A DNA stretch of 64,000 bases from Carya illinoinensis (taxonomy: Eukaryota > Streptophyta > Magnoliopsida > Fagales > Juglandaceae): positions 43,889,520-43,953,519 of the forward strand of contig NC_056762.1 of assembly GCF_018687715.1 (NCBI RefSeq). Reading direction: 5' to 3'. This document shows positions 1-10,400 of this stretch, in pieces. Each line of letters starts with the position of its first letter. Positions within the stretch are counted from its first letter, which is position 1. Below the pieces are notes generated by a model that worked only from the letters and a program-made list of their open reading frames with translations, did not search any database and was not told where the DNA came from. Made by a program: the position numbers and the translations under genes.

Positions 1-1133
1 GAATATGTTTCTGAGCATTGCCACTTTTTGTGTTACCATTGATCTGGAATATGTCTTTTCCTTGCTAGTTGAAACCACATACCATAATCACTGTGTTGGT
101 GGGTTAATTACCTTCGAAATACGTATCCCCATCCCTTTTCTTATTGCATATTCTTGTGTTTGTGTATATGCTATGTTACAGGAGTTCTTCGAGGAGTCTA
201 GCTTGTGATCATTGCACATGTTCATTTTTTGACTCTATAATTCTTGATTCATCAGCTTCTGAACCTTGTGAAAGGACATTATTATTTCTACTTTATATAT
301 ATATTACATTGTGGCTTAAAATTGATGTACTTATAAAAAAAAAGTAAAAAAAATTTATTTAGGTTGTTGGATAATAGTATACACCTTTTGCACCGTGTAG
401 ATCCTATAGCTAGATCTCTTGCCTATTCTTATGATCAATACAATCTTGTTGGATAATAGTATTGTGGTTGTGACAGTTTCCTTGTAGTTTGCTTGAATTT
501 GTGCAATCTTTTTGGATTCTTTGCAGTTATTCATATATCTCGGGGGAGGGGACCTATTAATAGGCTATGATGATGGTTATAGTGCTGGTAGGTCACTAGT
601 GTATTAGGGGACCCATCGATATGGCGGGGTAATCCTCATTCGGATGACCATATTGCAGTTTGTGGTACTTTCCACAAAAGGCAATTGGGGTTCGAGTGGG
701 GTTTTGCAACCATTCGATGTTCGCCACCTTACTTACGCATGCTGAGCATATTTACACCATTCTGAGCCCTTTGTCATATTAAATTATGTTATATTAATAA
801 TGTGGAGCTGGATGGGGATGCTCTTATATAAATTTCCATGATCTGCATGCTGATGATGTTGGTGTTTTGTATTATGTTCTGATAACTGAATAAATGTATA
901 AACTCAACCCCCTCGGCTGTGATGATGACAACCGCATGTAGGGATACATCATATAGATTGCCATCTCCTCAGTGGCTAGGTAACCCGGACGGCATCCAAG
1001 TAGTGGCAACCGGTTGTTGCAGCCATGAGTGGGTGGCAATCTTATCTTTTGTAACCCATTTGGTTCCTGAGCCTTGATCAAAAACCAAACATTGTGGTGA
1101 TATCTTTTCTAATCTCTATATATTTTTTTAGAG
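1..1133. other. Left flank of the Harbinger element, no confident gene
   Basis: No long open frame with recognisable domains is present. The stretch is AT-rich. GGGGATGCTCTTA (near 813-825) resembles the end of the Harbinger unit near 4740 (TGTGGATGCTCTTA) but in the same rather than inverted orientation, so it looks like the right end of another Tourist/Harbinger-type element whose left end lies outside the window. Positions 895-1133 probably contain the promoter and 5' UTR of the ORF1 gene that starts at 1134. Confidence 0.4.
182..208 (+). CDS. Possible terminal exon of a gene extending left of the window
   Basis: A pyrimidine-rich stretch ending in TATGTTACAG is followed by GAG TTC TTC GAG GAG TCT AGC TTG TGA, eight codons and a stop. 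This has the form of a short last exon, with AT-rich 3' UTR-like sequence after it. There is no homology evidence and the upstream exons are outside the window, so this is a weak inference from splice-site form only. Confidence 0.18.
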   Translation, partial: EFFEESSL

Positions 1134-2332
1134 ATGGATTCACAAGACTTGACTAGTATGTACTTCACGAACCTCCTTAGTCAAGATCCTCAACTCGACC
1201 CCACTTACGGTGGGCAAAGTGGAAGTTCTCCGTTAACCCTGCATGACTCTCCAACCCAACCCCCTAACGAGCCCATCGGCGTTAGGAAATCAGTGAGGGG
1301 TGCGAATTTCACCCCCGAAGAAGACAAATTACTTGTCTCCGCTTGGCTAAATTGTAGCCTTGATGCCGTTCAGGGAACAGATCAAAAACACTCCCAACTC
1401 TGGGAAAAAATTTTTGAGTACTTCCAGCAATTTAAAGAAACCACAACTGAGCGGACAATAAAATCTCTAATTCATCGGTGGTCGGTTATCCAAAAGGCCA
1501 CGAACAAATTTTGTGCAAAACTAGCCCAAGTTGAAGGGTTAAATCAGAGTGGCATGACCGACCAAGACAAGGTAAAAATTCGATATCCTTCTTGTTTTAC
1601 TCTAAAATTTCTTATCTTCTACATTGGTTTAACATTTGTTTTTTTTTTCCATGCAAGTTCGACAAGGCCAAGGTTATGTACCAAGCGCTAGAGAAATGCT
1701 CTTTCCAATTTGAGCATTGCTGGCACCTGTTGAAGGACCAACCTAAGTGGATTTGGCGCACCACAAAGGAGGATCCAAAACGAAGGAAGACGATGTCCCC
1801 ATCCCCGACCCCAACTCGATGTTCTGGCGCTACAATTGATTCAGCTTTTGATATGGAGGCGGATGAAGTCATGGAAAATGAAGTTATCGAGTTGGACCGA
1901 CCAATTGGGAGGAAAGCTGAGAAAGGAAAACGAAAGGCCCAAAGCAAGCAAGCAGAGGAAAATTTCCAACTCAGGAAGATGAAGTATACTCTTTTGGAGG
2001 AGTCACGCGCTCAGGAGAAAGAGTTTTATCGAATGAAGGCCGAGAAGATTGAGTATGACAAGGAAAAAGAGGAAAAAAAATTACGCCTTGAGGATGAACG
2101 ACTGAGGTTGGAGGCCGAGAAGATGGTAATTGAGAGGGAAAAGGAGCTCGCCAAAATTCGTCAAGAGGACGAAAGGTTAAGGTTGGAGGCGCAGAAAGTG
2201 GAGCTAGCCACGAAAGAAAGTGATCAGCGCATTATGATGATGGACGTGAGTGGCATGCCTGAACTGCAGCGGTTATACTTCCAGCAACTCCAGAGGGAAA
2301 TCATGGCGAGACGCAGTACTTCTCAAGATTGA
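1134..2332 (+). CDS. Harbinger ORF1: Myb/SANT-like DNA-binding protein with NAM-associated C-terminal domain
   Basis: Two exons give a 370-aa protein. Exon 1 is 1134-1571, the intron 1572-1657 (GT...AG with a T-rich tract), and exon 2 1658-2332; the splice keeps phase 0. Residues about 50-120 form a trihelix/Myb-like domain (FTPEEDKLLVSAWLN, then LWEKIFEYF and SLIHRWSVIQKA). The spliced segment KFDKAKVMYQ joins to FEHCWHLLKDQPKW, typical of the NAM-associated C-terminal family. The last 130 residues are charged and coiled-coil-like (repeated ERLRLEAE). In this transposon class ORF1 binds DNA and partners the nuclease; that role is from family knowledge. Such genes are often annotated as trihelix or glutathione S-transferase T3-like proteins. 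No disabling change is visible. Confidence 0.82.
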
Positions 2333-2741
2333 ACTTCTTGTTTTTTAATATTACCAAATTCAGTTGGCCATCTTATTTTTTGTTCTGAACAATGATAAAT
2401 GTATAAAAAGCATGTGATTGTATTTTTTAACATTAGTATTGTAGCTTCAATATGCTTGTGCAAGTAATATGTTATAATAATTTTTATTTTTATTAAAAAT
2501 AAAATTTTCATCATCATATAGATTGCAAAGCTTATACTCAAGGAAAGGCATTACTAAAAGGGTTTTACCATTAACATAGTTACCAATTACACGAAGGAAA
2601 TACTAATGCAAACTCAAAGCAAATTAAGTTAAACATAAATCTTAAATAACATGAAGGAAATACAAATGCATGCCATATCAACTCAAACAAGAAGATCTAA
2701 TAACACGAAGGAAAAGAGGTCATAGTTTGCATGCACTTATG
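2333..2741. other. Spacer between the two convergent Harbinger genes
   Basis: AT-rich sequence holding the 3' UTRs of both genes. It has a short imperfect direct repeat built on 'ACACGAAGGAAA' / 'ACATGAAGGAAATAC' (about 2593-2715). No open frame of interest. Confidence 0.5.
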
Positions 2742-4001
2742 CTAATGTTGGGAATATAATAACCATTGATGTTCAATTAGATCTTCTTGGAGCTGATGAT
2801 GTGCCGAGCTATCTCTAATATGATGATGACGCTGGATGAAGTCCGTAAGCTCAATTGTATGATTGCGTGACAATTCTGGAAGATCATCATTAAGTTGATC
2901 ATACTCAATGTTCAGACTCTCACTATCATCACGTTCGTCTTCAATGATCATATTATGTAAAATAACACATGCTTTCATAATATTTGTTAGGTCCTTCACT
3001 TTGAACATTCGGGAAGGTCCACGAATGATAGCAAATCGTTGTTGAAGTACCCCGAATGCACGCTCGACATCTTTTCTTGCGGATTCTTGTGCTTTCACAA
3101 AATTTTTCTTCTTGTTCCCTCGTGGTGATGGAATCGTCTTCACAAAAGTTCGCCACTTGGGATAAATACCATCCGCAAGGTAATACCCCATAGTGTAGTC
3201 GTTGCCATTGATAGTGTAATTGACAGCAGGAGCACGCCCTTGAGCAAGTTCCGTAAAAATAAAAGATCTTTCTAGCACATTAATGTCGTTATGTGAACCG
3301 GGCATACCAAAAAATGCATGCCATATCCAAAGATCATATGAAGCAACTGCTTCTAAAATAATAGTTGGTTTATGTATGTGGCCAGAGTACATACCTTTCC
3401 ACGCTGCGGGACAATTTTTCCACTTCCAATGCATGCAATCAATGCTTCCGAGCATTCCTGGGAATCCTCGTTGTTCACCAACCAACAGCAATCGGGCTAT
3501 ATCATTAGCATTTGGAGACCGCAAATATTCATCTGAAAAAACATTTACTATTGTCTCAGAGAATCTTTTTAGGCTCTCCATTGCAGTGCTTTCACCGATA
3601 CGTATGTATTCATCCATAAAATCTCCAGTAACCCCATACGCCAGCATTCTAAGGGCTGCGGTTATTTTTTGCATAGAAGATAAACCGAGTCTTCCGGCAT
3701 TATCTCTTCTCTGGACGAAATACGGCTCGTAAGACTCTACCTCATTTAGAATACGAAGAAATAGGGGACGGCTCATCCGAAATCTCCTTCGAAATAGATT
3801 CGAGGGATATACTGGATTTTCTGCGAAATAATCACGAAATAGGCGCTCGTGCCCCTGGGCATGATCACGCCGAATAAACTTACGTGGTTGCCTATTGTCA
3901 CGCTGCCTCGATGACTGTCCATCGACCTCCTCAGTATGAACATCGCTATCATCTTTAGAGGATACGTATGTCAATAATTTGCGAAAGAAGGTACGAGCCA
4001 T
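2742..4001 (-). CDS. HARBI1-like DDE nuclease (Harbinger transposase)
   Basis: Uninterrupted 419-aa frame, about the normal length for plant HARBI1-like nucleases. The DDE_Tnp_4 core is complete. The first Asp is in GSIDCMHWKWKNCP, the second in YYLADGIYP, and the Glu in RKDVERAFGVLQQRF. The flanking GMPGSHNDINVL and RHHHI regions also fit the family. The basic N-terminal segment (RKFIRRDHAQGHERLFRDYF) is usual for nuclease partners of the Myb-like ORF1. The gene runs toward ORF1. Its upstream region (4002-4310) contains the 27-bp array. Catalytic competence is inferred from the intact motif; nothing shows expression. Confidence 0.9.
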   Translation of the reverse strand: MARTFFRKLLTYVSSKDDSDVHTEEVDGQSSRQRDNRQPRKFIRRDHAQGHERLFRDYFAENPVYPSNLFRRRFRMSRPLFLRILNEVESYEPYFVQRRDNAGRLGLSSMQKITAALRMLAYGVTGDFMDEYIRIGESTAMESLKRFSETIVNVFSDEYLRSPNANDIARLLLVGEQRGFPGMLGSIDCMHWKWKNCPAAWKGMYSGHIHKPTIILEAVASYDLWIWHAFFGMPGSHNDINVLERSFIFTELAQGRAPAVNYTINGNDYTMGYYLADGIYPKWRTFVKTIPSPRGNKKKNFVKAQESARKDVERAFGVLQQRFAIIRGPSRMFKVKDLTNIMKACVILHNMIIEDERDDSESLNIEYDQLNDDLPELSRNHTIELTDFIQRHHHIRDSSAHHQLQEDLIEHQWLLYSQH

Positions 4002-4118
4002 TTGATGAAAGGAGTGGGAGATGAAAGGATAGAATAGAATCTCTGCTCTATAAATGAAATAAGACTTGAGTTTGTGAGAATGTGAATGTTAGCAATATGC
4101 TAATTTATAGAGGAAAAA

Positions 4119-4307
4119 GTTACCGTTACACTACAAACAAAAAATGTTACCGTTTGAGAGAAGACAAAAAAAGTTACCGTTAGAGAAAAGACAAAAAATA
4201 TTACCGTTGGAAATATGACAAAAAATGTTACCGTTGTAAAAAGGACAAAAAATATGACCGTTAGAGAAAGGACAGGTAATATTACCGTTACAACCAATTT
4301 AAAAAAA
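4119..4307. repeat. 27-bp tandem array with ACCGTT (MYB-core) in each unit
   Basis: The core (G)TTACCGTT, or TGACCGTT once, recurs at 4119, 4146, 4173, 4200, 4227, 4254 and 4281, exactly 27 bp apart, separated by A-rich filler such as GAGAAAAGACAAAAAA. On the minus strand each unit reads AACGGT, which contains the animal/plant MYB-type core AACGG. The array is in the presumed promoter or subterminal region of the nuclease gene. It also creates a spurious periodic open frame at 4100-4339. Confidence 0.9.
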
Positions 4308-4740
4308 TTAAACATCAATACGTGACTACGGATCCTCATTAATCTTTAATTGATAAAGAGTACTCTTCTAAATAAAATTTCCATCACGTACGAAAATGGA
4401 TTAATTTATTAATAAAATTTACTATTTTTATAATACGATTAATGATTTGAAAAAATACTGTATTGGGTAGTCAAAATCATATAAATATTTAGTAGAAAGT
4501 GATATTTGAAAAAAAGATAATAAGACAAAAGAGTTAGTAGTTAGGATTGTAAATGGAAGAGAGAGAATAAAGTAATAAAAAAAGAATAGAGAAATATTAT
4601 TTAATAGAATAGAGATAGGGATGGGGAATGGGATGTAGGAGGTTTTTAGAAGATGAATAAAATTTAGGGATAAATTTGAGGAAATGTGATTTTGAGTTAA
4701 ATTATAGGGATGGGGATGGGAAACCGGATGTGGATGCTCT

Positions 4741-5276
4741 TACGAACGTGCCTCATTCTCGCGTCTCAGCTTCACTTCAGCACTGGAGTTTGTTGAGCCA
4801 GCCGGGGGATCCTGCTGCAATTCCTTTTCCAAGTGTGTGGTACTTCCTGTCGGCCAGCCCAATTGATTACTTAATTCCAAAATTACCCTACACAATTAGA
4901 GTCAAAATTTCAGCATATAAGGGTAAATTGGGGAGACTAGCTTTGGTGTGTCTTAATAATGTGAGTGTGCCAGCTACATTACAAACTTTTTAAATGTAAA
5001 ATATCATGATTTAATAATTGACTCGGTTTATAATTCACTACATAATTAAGTGCTTAATTATTTTTAGTTAAATAATTTAATCACTTTAATAACTTAATTA
5101 TGCAATTTTGACGCTTTAACAAAGTACCAACATTGACTCTCTCTCGAAAGTTCTTTAACTTAATCACATGTATTATTTTCTATTTAAGAACTTAATATTC
5201 CAGTTTATGATATAGGTTTGAGAATTTGCTATGTTATGAGAAAGATACGTTTTCTAGCCATTTAATAATATATATA
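4741..5276. other. Spacer between Harbinger and copia insertions
   Basis: Positions 4741-4870 are less AT-rich than their surroundings and could be remnant coding or promoter sequence of a disrupted host gene; an open frame at 4676-4993 crosses the transposon end, has no recognised domain and is not called. The rest is AT-rich. The sequence ACATTGACTCTCTCTCGAAAG (minus its last base) near 5130 recurs near 60598 beside receptor-kinase copy 3. Confidence 0.35.
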
Positions 5277-5534
5277 TGTTATAAATCTTTAATAAAAAAG
5301 AGAGAAAGAGAACTAGAGGTTGAGAGAGAATTAGAGAGAGGATTTTTCTATCTGTTATCAAACTTATAAATTCCTTAAATAATTCAACGATATATATAGG
5401 CGTACAAAGGGGACTATGCTTGTTTACTATACTAGCACTATGCACTATGCATATGTCGGCCAACTCACTATGCTAGTACTATGCTTTTGACGACTAGCTA
5501 AATGTGGTCATACAATTCAAGATAGTTTATAACA
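5277..5534 (-). repeat. Left (3') LTR of the copia element
   Basis: 258 bp, TG...CA, matching 11363-11620 with only a handful of differences. Flanked outside by ATATA. Confidence 0.92.
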
Positions 5535-5545
5535 CTTCCCCTTTG
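5535..5545 (-). other. Polypurine tract of the copia element
   Basis: Minus-strand AAAGGGGAAG lies directly before the 3' LTR, as expected for plus-strand priming. Confidence 0.75.
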
Positions 5546-5756
5546 GATGACCATATTTAAAGAATATGCCTCGTTAAAACCTTGCCAAGGAAAAACCCTG
5601 TGGGAAAAAACCAATGGCGAAGGAAAAAGAGTACAGTATTCATGTGTATCGCCGAGTGCTTTAGGATTGCCTCATTAAAACCTTGCAAAGGAAAACCCAG
5701 TAGGATAAAACCTTAGCGAAGGAAAAAGAGTACAATCAGCACAAGTCTTCAAGACA

Positions 5757-6015
5757 TTACTTCCCCTGAAAAGTGCATGTTAACAGGTTTTCAAACCTCC
5801 GCATTCCAATGTTCTGCACAATTTTCTTAAATGTTGCAGTTGTAGTTGTTGGACTATCATTAATCACTGGAAGACCACACTTTTCTTGAATATGTTGGAT
5901 CATTGATCTTAGCCAAATGCATTCTCGACTTGCCTTTGTGTGGATTTGAAAGATAACATGCATCTGCATATCCAACTAATTGTGGACTTGAACCATGTTG
6001 ATAAAATAATCACAA
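5757..6015 (-). pseudogene. Copia RNase H remnant
   Basis: The minus-strand translation contains GSSPQLVGYADA, then SRECIWLRSMIQHIQ and then FKKIVQNIGMRRFENL, all standard landmarks of plant copia RNase H. The pieces are closer together than in a complete domain, and a frame break and an internal deletion separate them, so the domain cannot be active. Confidence 0.8.
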
Positions 6016-6305
6016 CTGGATCTTTCTGCTCATCACTACTCTTCTGGAGTTGTGCTCTTCTGGAGTTCTTGTAAATAACACAGTTAGTGGAGAATTCATC
6101 AACATTAAACCGCTAACCTCATAAAAACGGTGGCCAGCCTTTTTAGATCAGACAAGCATCGCAGATTTTCAACTCTTCTGTAGGTGTCAGGCTTGCTGTC
6201 AGGCACCGCAGCTGTCAGGCGTGCTGTCAGACGCCGCAGAACTATGAAGCTATATTCCATCTCTTTTCTCTTGCTTCACGAGAGATGCTGTATCATAATT
6301 TTCTC

Positions 6306-6313
6306 TATAAAAG
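6306..6313 (+). promoter_or_regulatory. Putative TATA box for the antisense ORF
   Basis: TATAAAAG lies 121 bp before the ATG at 6427, with a pyrimidine-rich leader after it. Upstream (6186-6232) are repeats of GTCAGGC/GTCAGAC. This is a promoter-like arrangement recognised by form only. Confidence 0.4.
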
Positions 6314-6426
6314 AGATATTCAGCTCATCTTTATTCGCATCTCATCTTCTTTACTTTTCTGTAATCATACTGCATTTTTACTTTGCAATCTCTTTATGCA
6401 TTCTTATCCTGCAATCTCTCTCTGCA

Positions 6427-6852
6427 ATGGCTCAACAATCTTCTCAGGGTCAATATATGAGGTATTCTGCACCTCGTTCATCAGCTGTTCCTGCTTCTAC
6501 CACAGGTGCTATCATGCAATATAATGATCTAACTCGTAGGTCAGATAATGAAGCTATCTATGAGCTTGTGAGTCTCGGTACCCGATACTCATCATCCATT
6601 GTCGCATTTTCTCAGCGACTGCAATCCAGAACTTGTGGAGTTGACAATCTCCACGAGAATATTGCTATACTTCAGCGACTTCTTCTGGAGTCCAACATGA
6701 AGATAGAATCAATAAAGAAAGAGAATAGGAATTTAAAATCCTTGTTTAAATCTTCTTTTCGATTGCCCACCCCTTTAGATAGGGATGCCATGCAGATTCT
6801 TGAAGAACAAGAGCGTTTGAAGAATGAGGCAAAGTGCCTCAAATTTCTGTAA
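6427..6852 (+). CDS. Unknown 141-aa protein encoded antisense to the copia element
   Basis: Open from an ATG in good context (GCAATGGCT) to TAA, with AATAAA at 6872. An earlier out-of-frame ATG at 6393 opens a short overlapping uORF. The N-terminal 40 residues are Ser/Ala/Gln-rich (MAQQSSQGQYMRYSAP). The middle has YELVSLGTRYSSSIVAF, and residues about 75-105 form a leucine-patterned coiled-coil candidate (ILQRLLLESNMKIESIKKEN). The tail is charged. I do not recognise the family. It occupies the place where RT/RNase H sequence should be, on the opposite strand. It is the longest intact frame in a 6.3-kb element whose pol is ruined, which suggests an acquired gene rather than a chance frame. 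It could also be a fragment of another integrated element. Confidence 0.5.
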   Translation: MAQQSSQGQYMRYSAPRSSAVPASTTGAIMQYNDLTRRSDNEAIYELVSLGTRYSSSIVAFSQRLQSRTCGVDNLHENIAILQRLLLESNMKIESIKKENRNLKSLFKSSFRLPTPLDRDAMQILEEQERLKNEAKCLKFL

Positions 6853-7039
6853 TTTTTTTTTTCTTCAAGATAATAAAATAATATTTCACAAATATTCATA
6901 TTTGTGTATCTATCATCTGGTAGATTTCTGTGTGCTCATTTTTATTTCTTCTTTAATAATGCACACTTCATATCAAACCCATAATATGAATCTGAAATAC
7001 TAATTGTATTAAAAGATGGTATTTCATGACTAATAACAT

Positions 7040-7960
7040 TATCTATCTTCCCCTTGAAGCCGCAAGGGTTTCGGATTTGTATTTCAAATATGTGCAGTTT
7101 TCATGAGCTCTTCTGGAGCCTCAATGACATTTAAATCACATATATAAATTACAATAATAGCTTGTTTCCATTTGCGTTTGGATTGCTTTAGATCATATAA
7201 GGATCTTTGAAACTTGATAGAATACATATTTCCAAATGTATTCATATTAGAAGCTTCAGACATTTTCTATCCTTCAGAGATTTATATATATATATCATGA
7301 TCCAATGATCCATATAAATATGCCGTTAATCATGCATATCCAAACTCTCGGTAACTTTTAAGCTAATAAAAATTTCAATATGATTTCAACCACTTTAAAA
7401 TCATATCAATATTGTTTCTTCGAGAAACTAACTTGTGATTTCTATATCACATTTTCATATTAAAAGCTTTAGGCTTTTTTATATCATGTATATAAATATC
7501 CACTGATATTTAACAAAAATCACCTCTTTAGGTGTTTGGATTTCAAGTCCATATTTATTACATTTTACTTAGTGATATCAATTCTGCAGGAATTGAGAAA
7601 CTGACTCGTGATTTATATATCACATTTTTATTTCTTTTCCATAAATACCCACTGACATTCAACAAGCATCACCTCTTTAAGTGTTTGGACTATAAGTCCT
7701 GATGCATCATATTTTACTAGTGAATCAATTCTGCAGAAATTGTTTCTTTCAAATTTGGTCAATATTTTACGTCGTATTCTTCGACGATTCTTGATTCACT
7801 TTTATCATTACTTCTGGTAATGTCAATTGCCATCTCATATGGAAATACGTTGTCGACAACGATTTTATTTCTATCCATAATTTCTCCATTATTCATGAAA
7901 TGTATCGAGATCTCGTTATTTTCAGGTACCTGTCCCTCTTCAAGGGAAGACATTTTCATG
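7040..7960 (-). pseudogene. Copia integrase-RT junction and RT remnant
   Basis: At the upstream end a clean stretch reads NEISIHFMNNGEIMDRNK and then FPYEMAIDITR, the linker typical of a widespread plant copia lineage. Downstream, across several stops and frame changes, come QWVFM, TAYLYGSLDHDIYI and a degenerate SIKFQRSLYDLKQS. No continuous frame or catalytic YVDD motif remains. Confidence 0.75.
7422..7748. repeat. Two diverged tandem units of about 173 bp inside the copia RT remnant
   Basis: GAGAAACTAACTTGTGATT at 7422 and GAGAAACTGACTCGTGATT at 7595 start two units that also share CACCTCTTTA, TGTTTGGA and CAATTCTGCAG. This is an internal duplication within the dead element. Confidence 0.65.
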
Positions 7961-10400
7961 AAAAATCTCTTCAGGAGGCACTCTTCAAGAGTTTATATAG
8001 GAGAATTTTATACAGAGAATTTGGATGGACTTTATTGCTTGTTTTGTGGGTATGGCCTCTTCAGGAGCACCAAATTATTTGTGCCTTTCTCTTTTGAGAT
8101 GCTCTATCTTTTGTATCAATAAGTCTCACATGCTTTTAGACATGTCTTTAGACTGCTGAATTTCTTAATTGTCCTACAGGGACTTCAATCCTCGCTGGGA
8201 TTTTAGCAGCTAGAATATGAGACATTTTTATCTTATTACATCCAAAATTTAATTATCATCTGAACTTCTGGTTTACATCAAGATAACATCGAATTATTTC
8301 ATCTTATTTGCTTCTGGCAAATTTTTCTTTCCACTTCTGGTGGTAAGACTTTATAGTAAAAGAATCCTCTAGTTCTTTTATGGACGTCCATATGAAAACC
8401 ATTCGACTTATCATAATTGATTTTGGATGATCAAGATAACCATGAATGATACAAATATTTTGAATCATATCACTTTTTGATGCATCATAATATTTGATTC
8501 AATAATTTGTATAATATTATCTCAAAGAGAAAGCTTACAGCTTTTCCAATACGAGCTTCTGGCTCGAAAAGATATTCATTATCACGTCTAATTTCTTAGT
8601 TTCTTTGAATGAAACGCATCATTCTTTTCACTTCAGGAAATAGAATGATATAAATTCATTATCATTCATTTCAGGGAATGATGTAGATATAGTAAGACGT
8701 GATTAATGATTCTTATCAAAAGTTCATTATTTTTCTCAGTCACTGAAAGATCTGATACAAATTTATAATATATTGTGAACGTTTGCATTTCATATTGCTA
8801 CTTCAGGAGCATACTCGATATTGCTACTTCAGGAGCACATTCGAGACGTTCATTCAAATATATATTCTTTCCACAATTTTAATTATGCAACTTCAGGTAC
8901 ATAAATCATAATGAGCTTTTGGTACAAATATCACTCATATGAGATACTCAATAAAATTATTGATATAGGGCGATCCTTCAGGATGCTCCATTTCCATTTT
9001 CAAATAAATCATATCATCAATAAATAAAACTTGTATCTAAACAATATGAATAAAATTAATCACATTAAAATGTGAATTATAAAAATTTTAATTCATCATA
9101 GATATAACTTGAGATGTAATTATTAATACTCATCTCAAGAATTATAAATAATATATTGAAGAACTTACTTGAAATAGAAAATTACTATCTTCAGTGTCAT
9201 CAGACCTTCGTGTATTGTAAAAATTAGTGTGATCGAAAGAAAATCACAATATATGACTCCTGTCAGAAAACAAAACAAGTGAGTTCCATGTGATGGTGTA
9301 TAAAGTAAAACTCTTTCTTTTTTTTTTTTTTTTTTGTCAAACTTCCACGTTTCTTTTAGTGACTTTGTCGCATAAAGCCAAAATGATAAAGGTGCACTCT
9401 TGTATGTGAGATCTATTGTCAGTGAAGTCGGCCACGTTCATGGACTGCAGCACCCTTATTCAAATGTTGCCGACAAGCCCCACGCCTTTAACTTTGTGGA
9501 CTGAGCAAAAGAAATCAATAGCTGACATGATGTCATCACCAAACTCCTCATTGATAATCTCCTTGATGCTCTTACCGAAATGCATGACCGCTTTATTCAA
9601 TCATGCATACTTTTAGTCAAACTTTGGCTTCAGATTGGCCAATTATGCATTTACACATGTAATTAATCCGCATAGTACATCTGCTACTCTATCACATCAT
9701 GCTAAGCCATCTGCATCTACACATCAAAAAGTTAAAAAGGATATTAAAGTCTTGTCCCACCAAGAAGATTATATTATTGATAACATGGTGTGAACTCGTG
9801 AAAATAGAGATAGCCTTGTTTCCAAAACCATGGTCGGCATTTGGATCTTAGTCTTCATTGTTGGTGGTGTGGGTCCTGTAAGTGAGAGAGATGTTGCATG
9901 AGAAGACAAAAAAAATGATGGGGCTGTAAACTAAGAGAAAGAAAATGGGAGTAGGAATATTTTCAAGCCGGAGTGAGTTGAGCAGCCTCAGAATCTGTGG
10001 GTCCCCATGAAGTGCCTGATGTAGGCTTCCATCTCCATCAGAGAGAAGCTCAAGCTCTGAACGGAGGGTAGGAGATACTTCTGCAATTCCCTTCGGAAGG
10101 TTCTGACATGTCTGCTGAAATTTGGTAGCATAATAATTAATATCTTCTTTTTACGCGTCCTGTTATCCGCATCATTATCTACTTCTTCATCGGGCTCGAG
10201 CTCATCTTCATCAAAGTCGCTATCAAAGCTAGTATTCCTAGCATGGCCGGCACTTTTCTTTTCATTTTTCTGCTATTTCTTGCAAAAACTTTGGGCAGTT
10301 ACATTACAGGCAGATTGAGGAGTTGAGAGCACACTTCAGTGCTGCTCTAACATCTGTAGGCTCAAACGCATCTCAAGGTGTGAAAGGCCCTGCTCGACTA
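7961..10400. other. Degenerate interior of the copia element
   Basis: This is the expected place of gag, protease and integrase, but I find no open frame of note. The part from 7960 to 9000 has many copies of CTTCTGG or CTTCAGG. There is a T17-18 run near 9318-9335. Small frames such as 9416-9616 have no recognisable domain. Confidence 0.45.

Larger units (their letters stand above)
1134..4740. mobile_element. PIF/Harbinger DNA transposon, two-gene autonomous type
   Basis: A Myb/SANT-like ORF1 gene (plus strand) and a HARBI1-like nuclease gene (minus strand) sit tail to tail 409 bp apart, the gene pair known for PIF/Pong-type elements. The right border is probably near 4740, where GGATGTGGATGCTC is followed by TTA, a typical Tourist/Harbinger terminus and TTA target. 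I could not find the matching inverted terminus on the left, so the left border is unset and the element may be broken there. Both frames look intact. Between nuclease and right end lies a 27-bp tandem array. The interior is otherwise AT-rich. Confidence 0.75.

Noticed and set aside
813..825. GGGGATGCTCTTA as left TIR of the Harbinger element
   Set aside because: It is in direct, not inverted, orientation to the terminus near 4740.
4119..4307. CRISPR-like regular spacing
   Set aside because: A eukaryotic sequence with degenerate, similar fillers rather than unique spacers; a minisatellite fits.
4100..4339. 79-aa hydrophobic frame with TVTFFVF repeats
   Set aside because: It is the translation of the 27-bp DNA array.
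9416..9616. 66-codon frame in the copia interior
   Set aside because: No recognisable domain; chance frame length.
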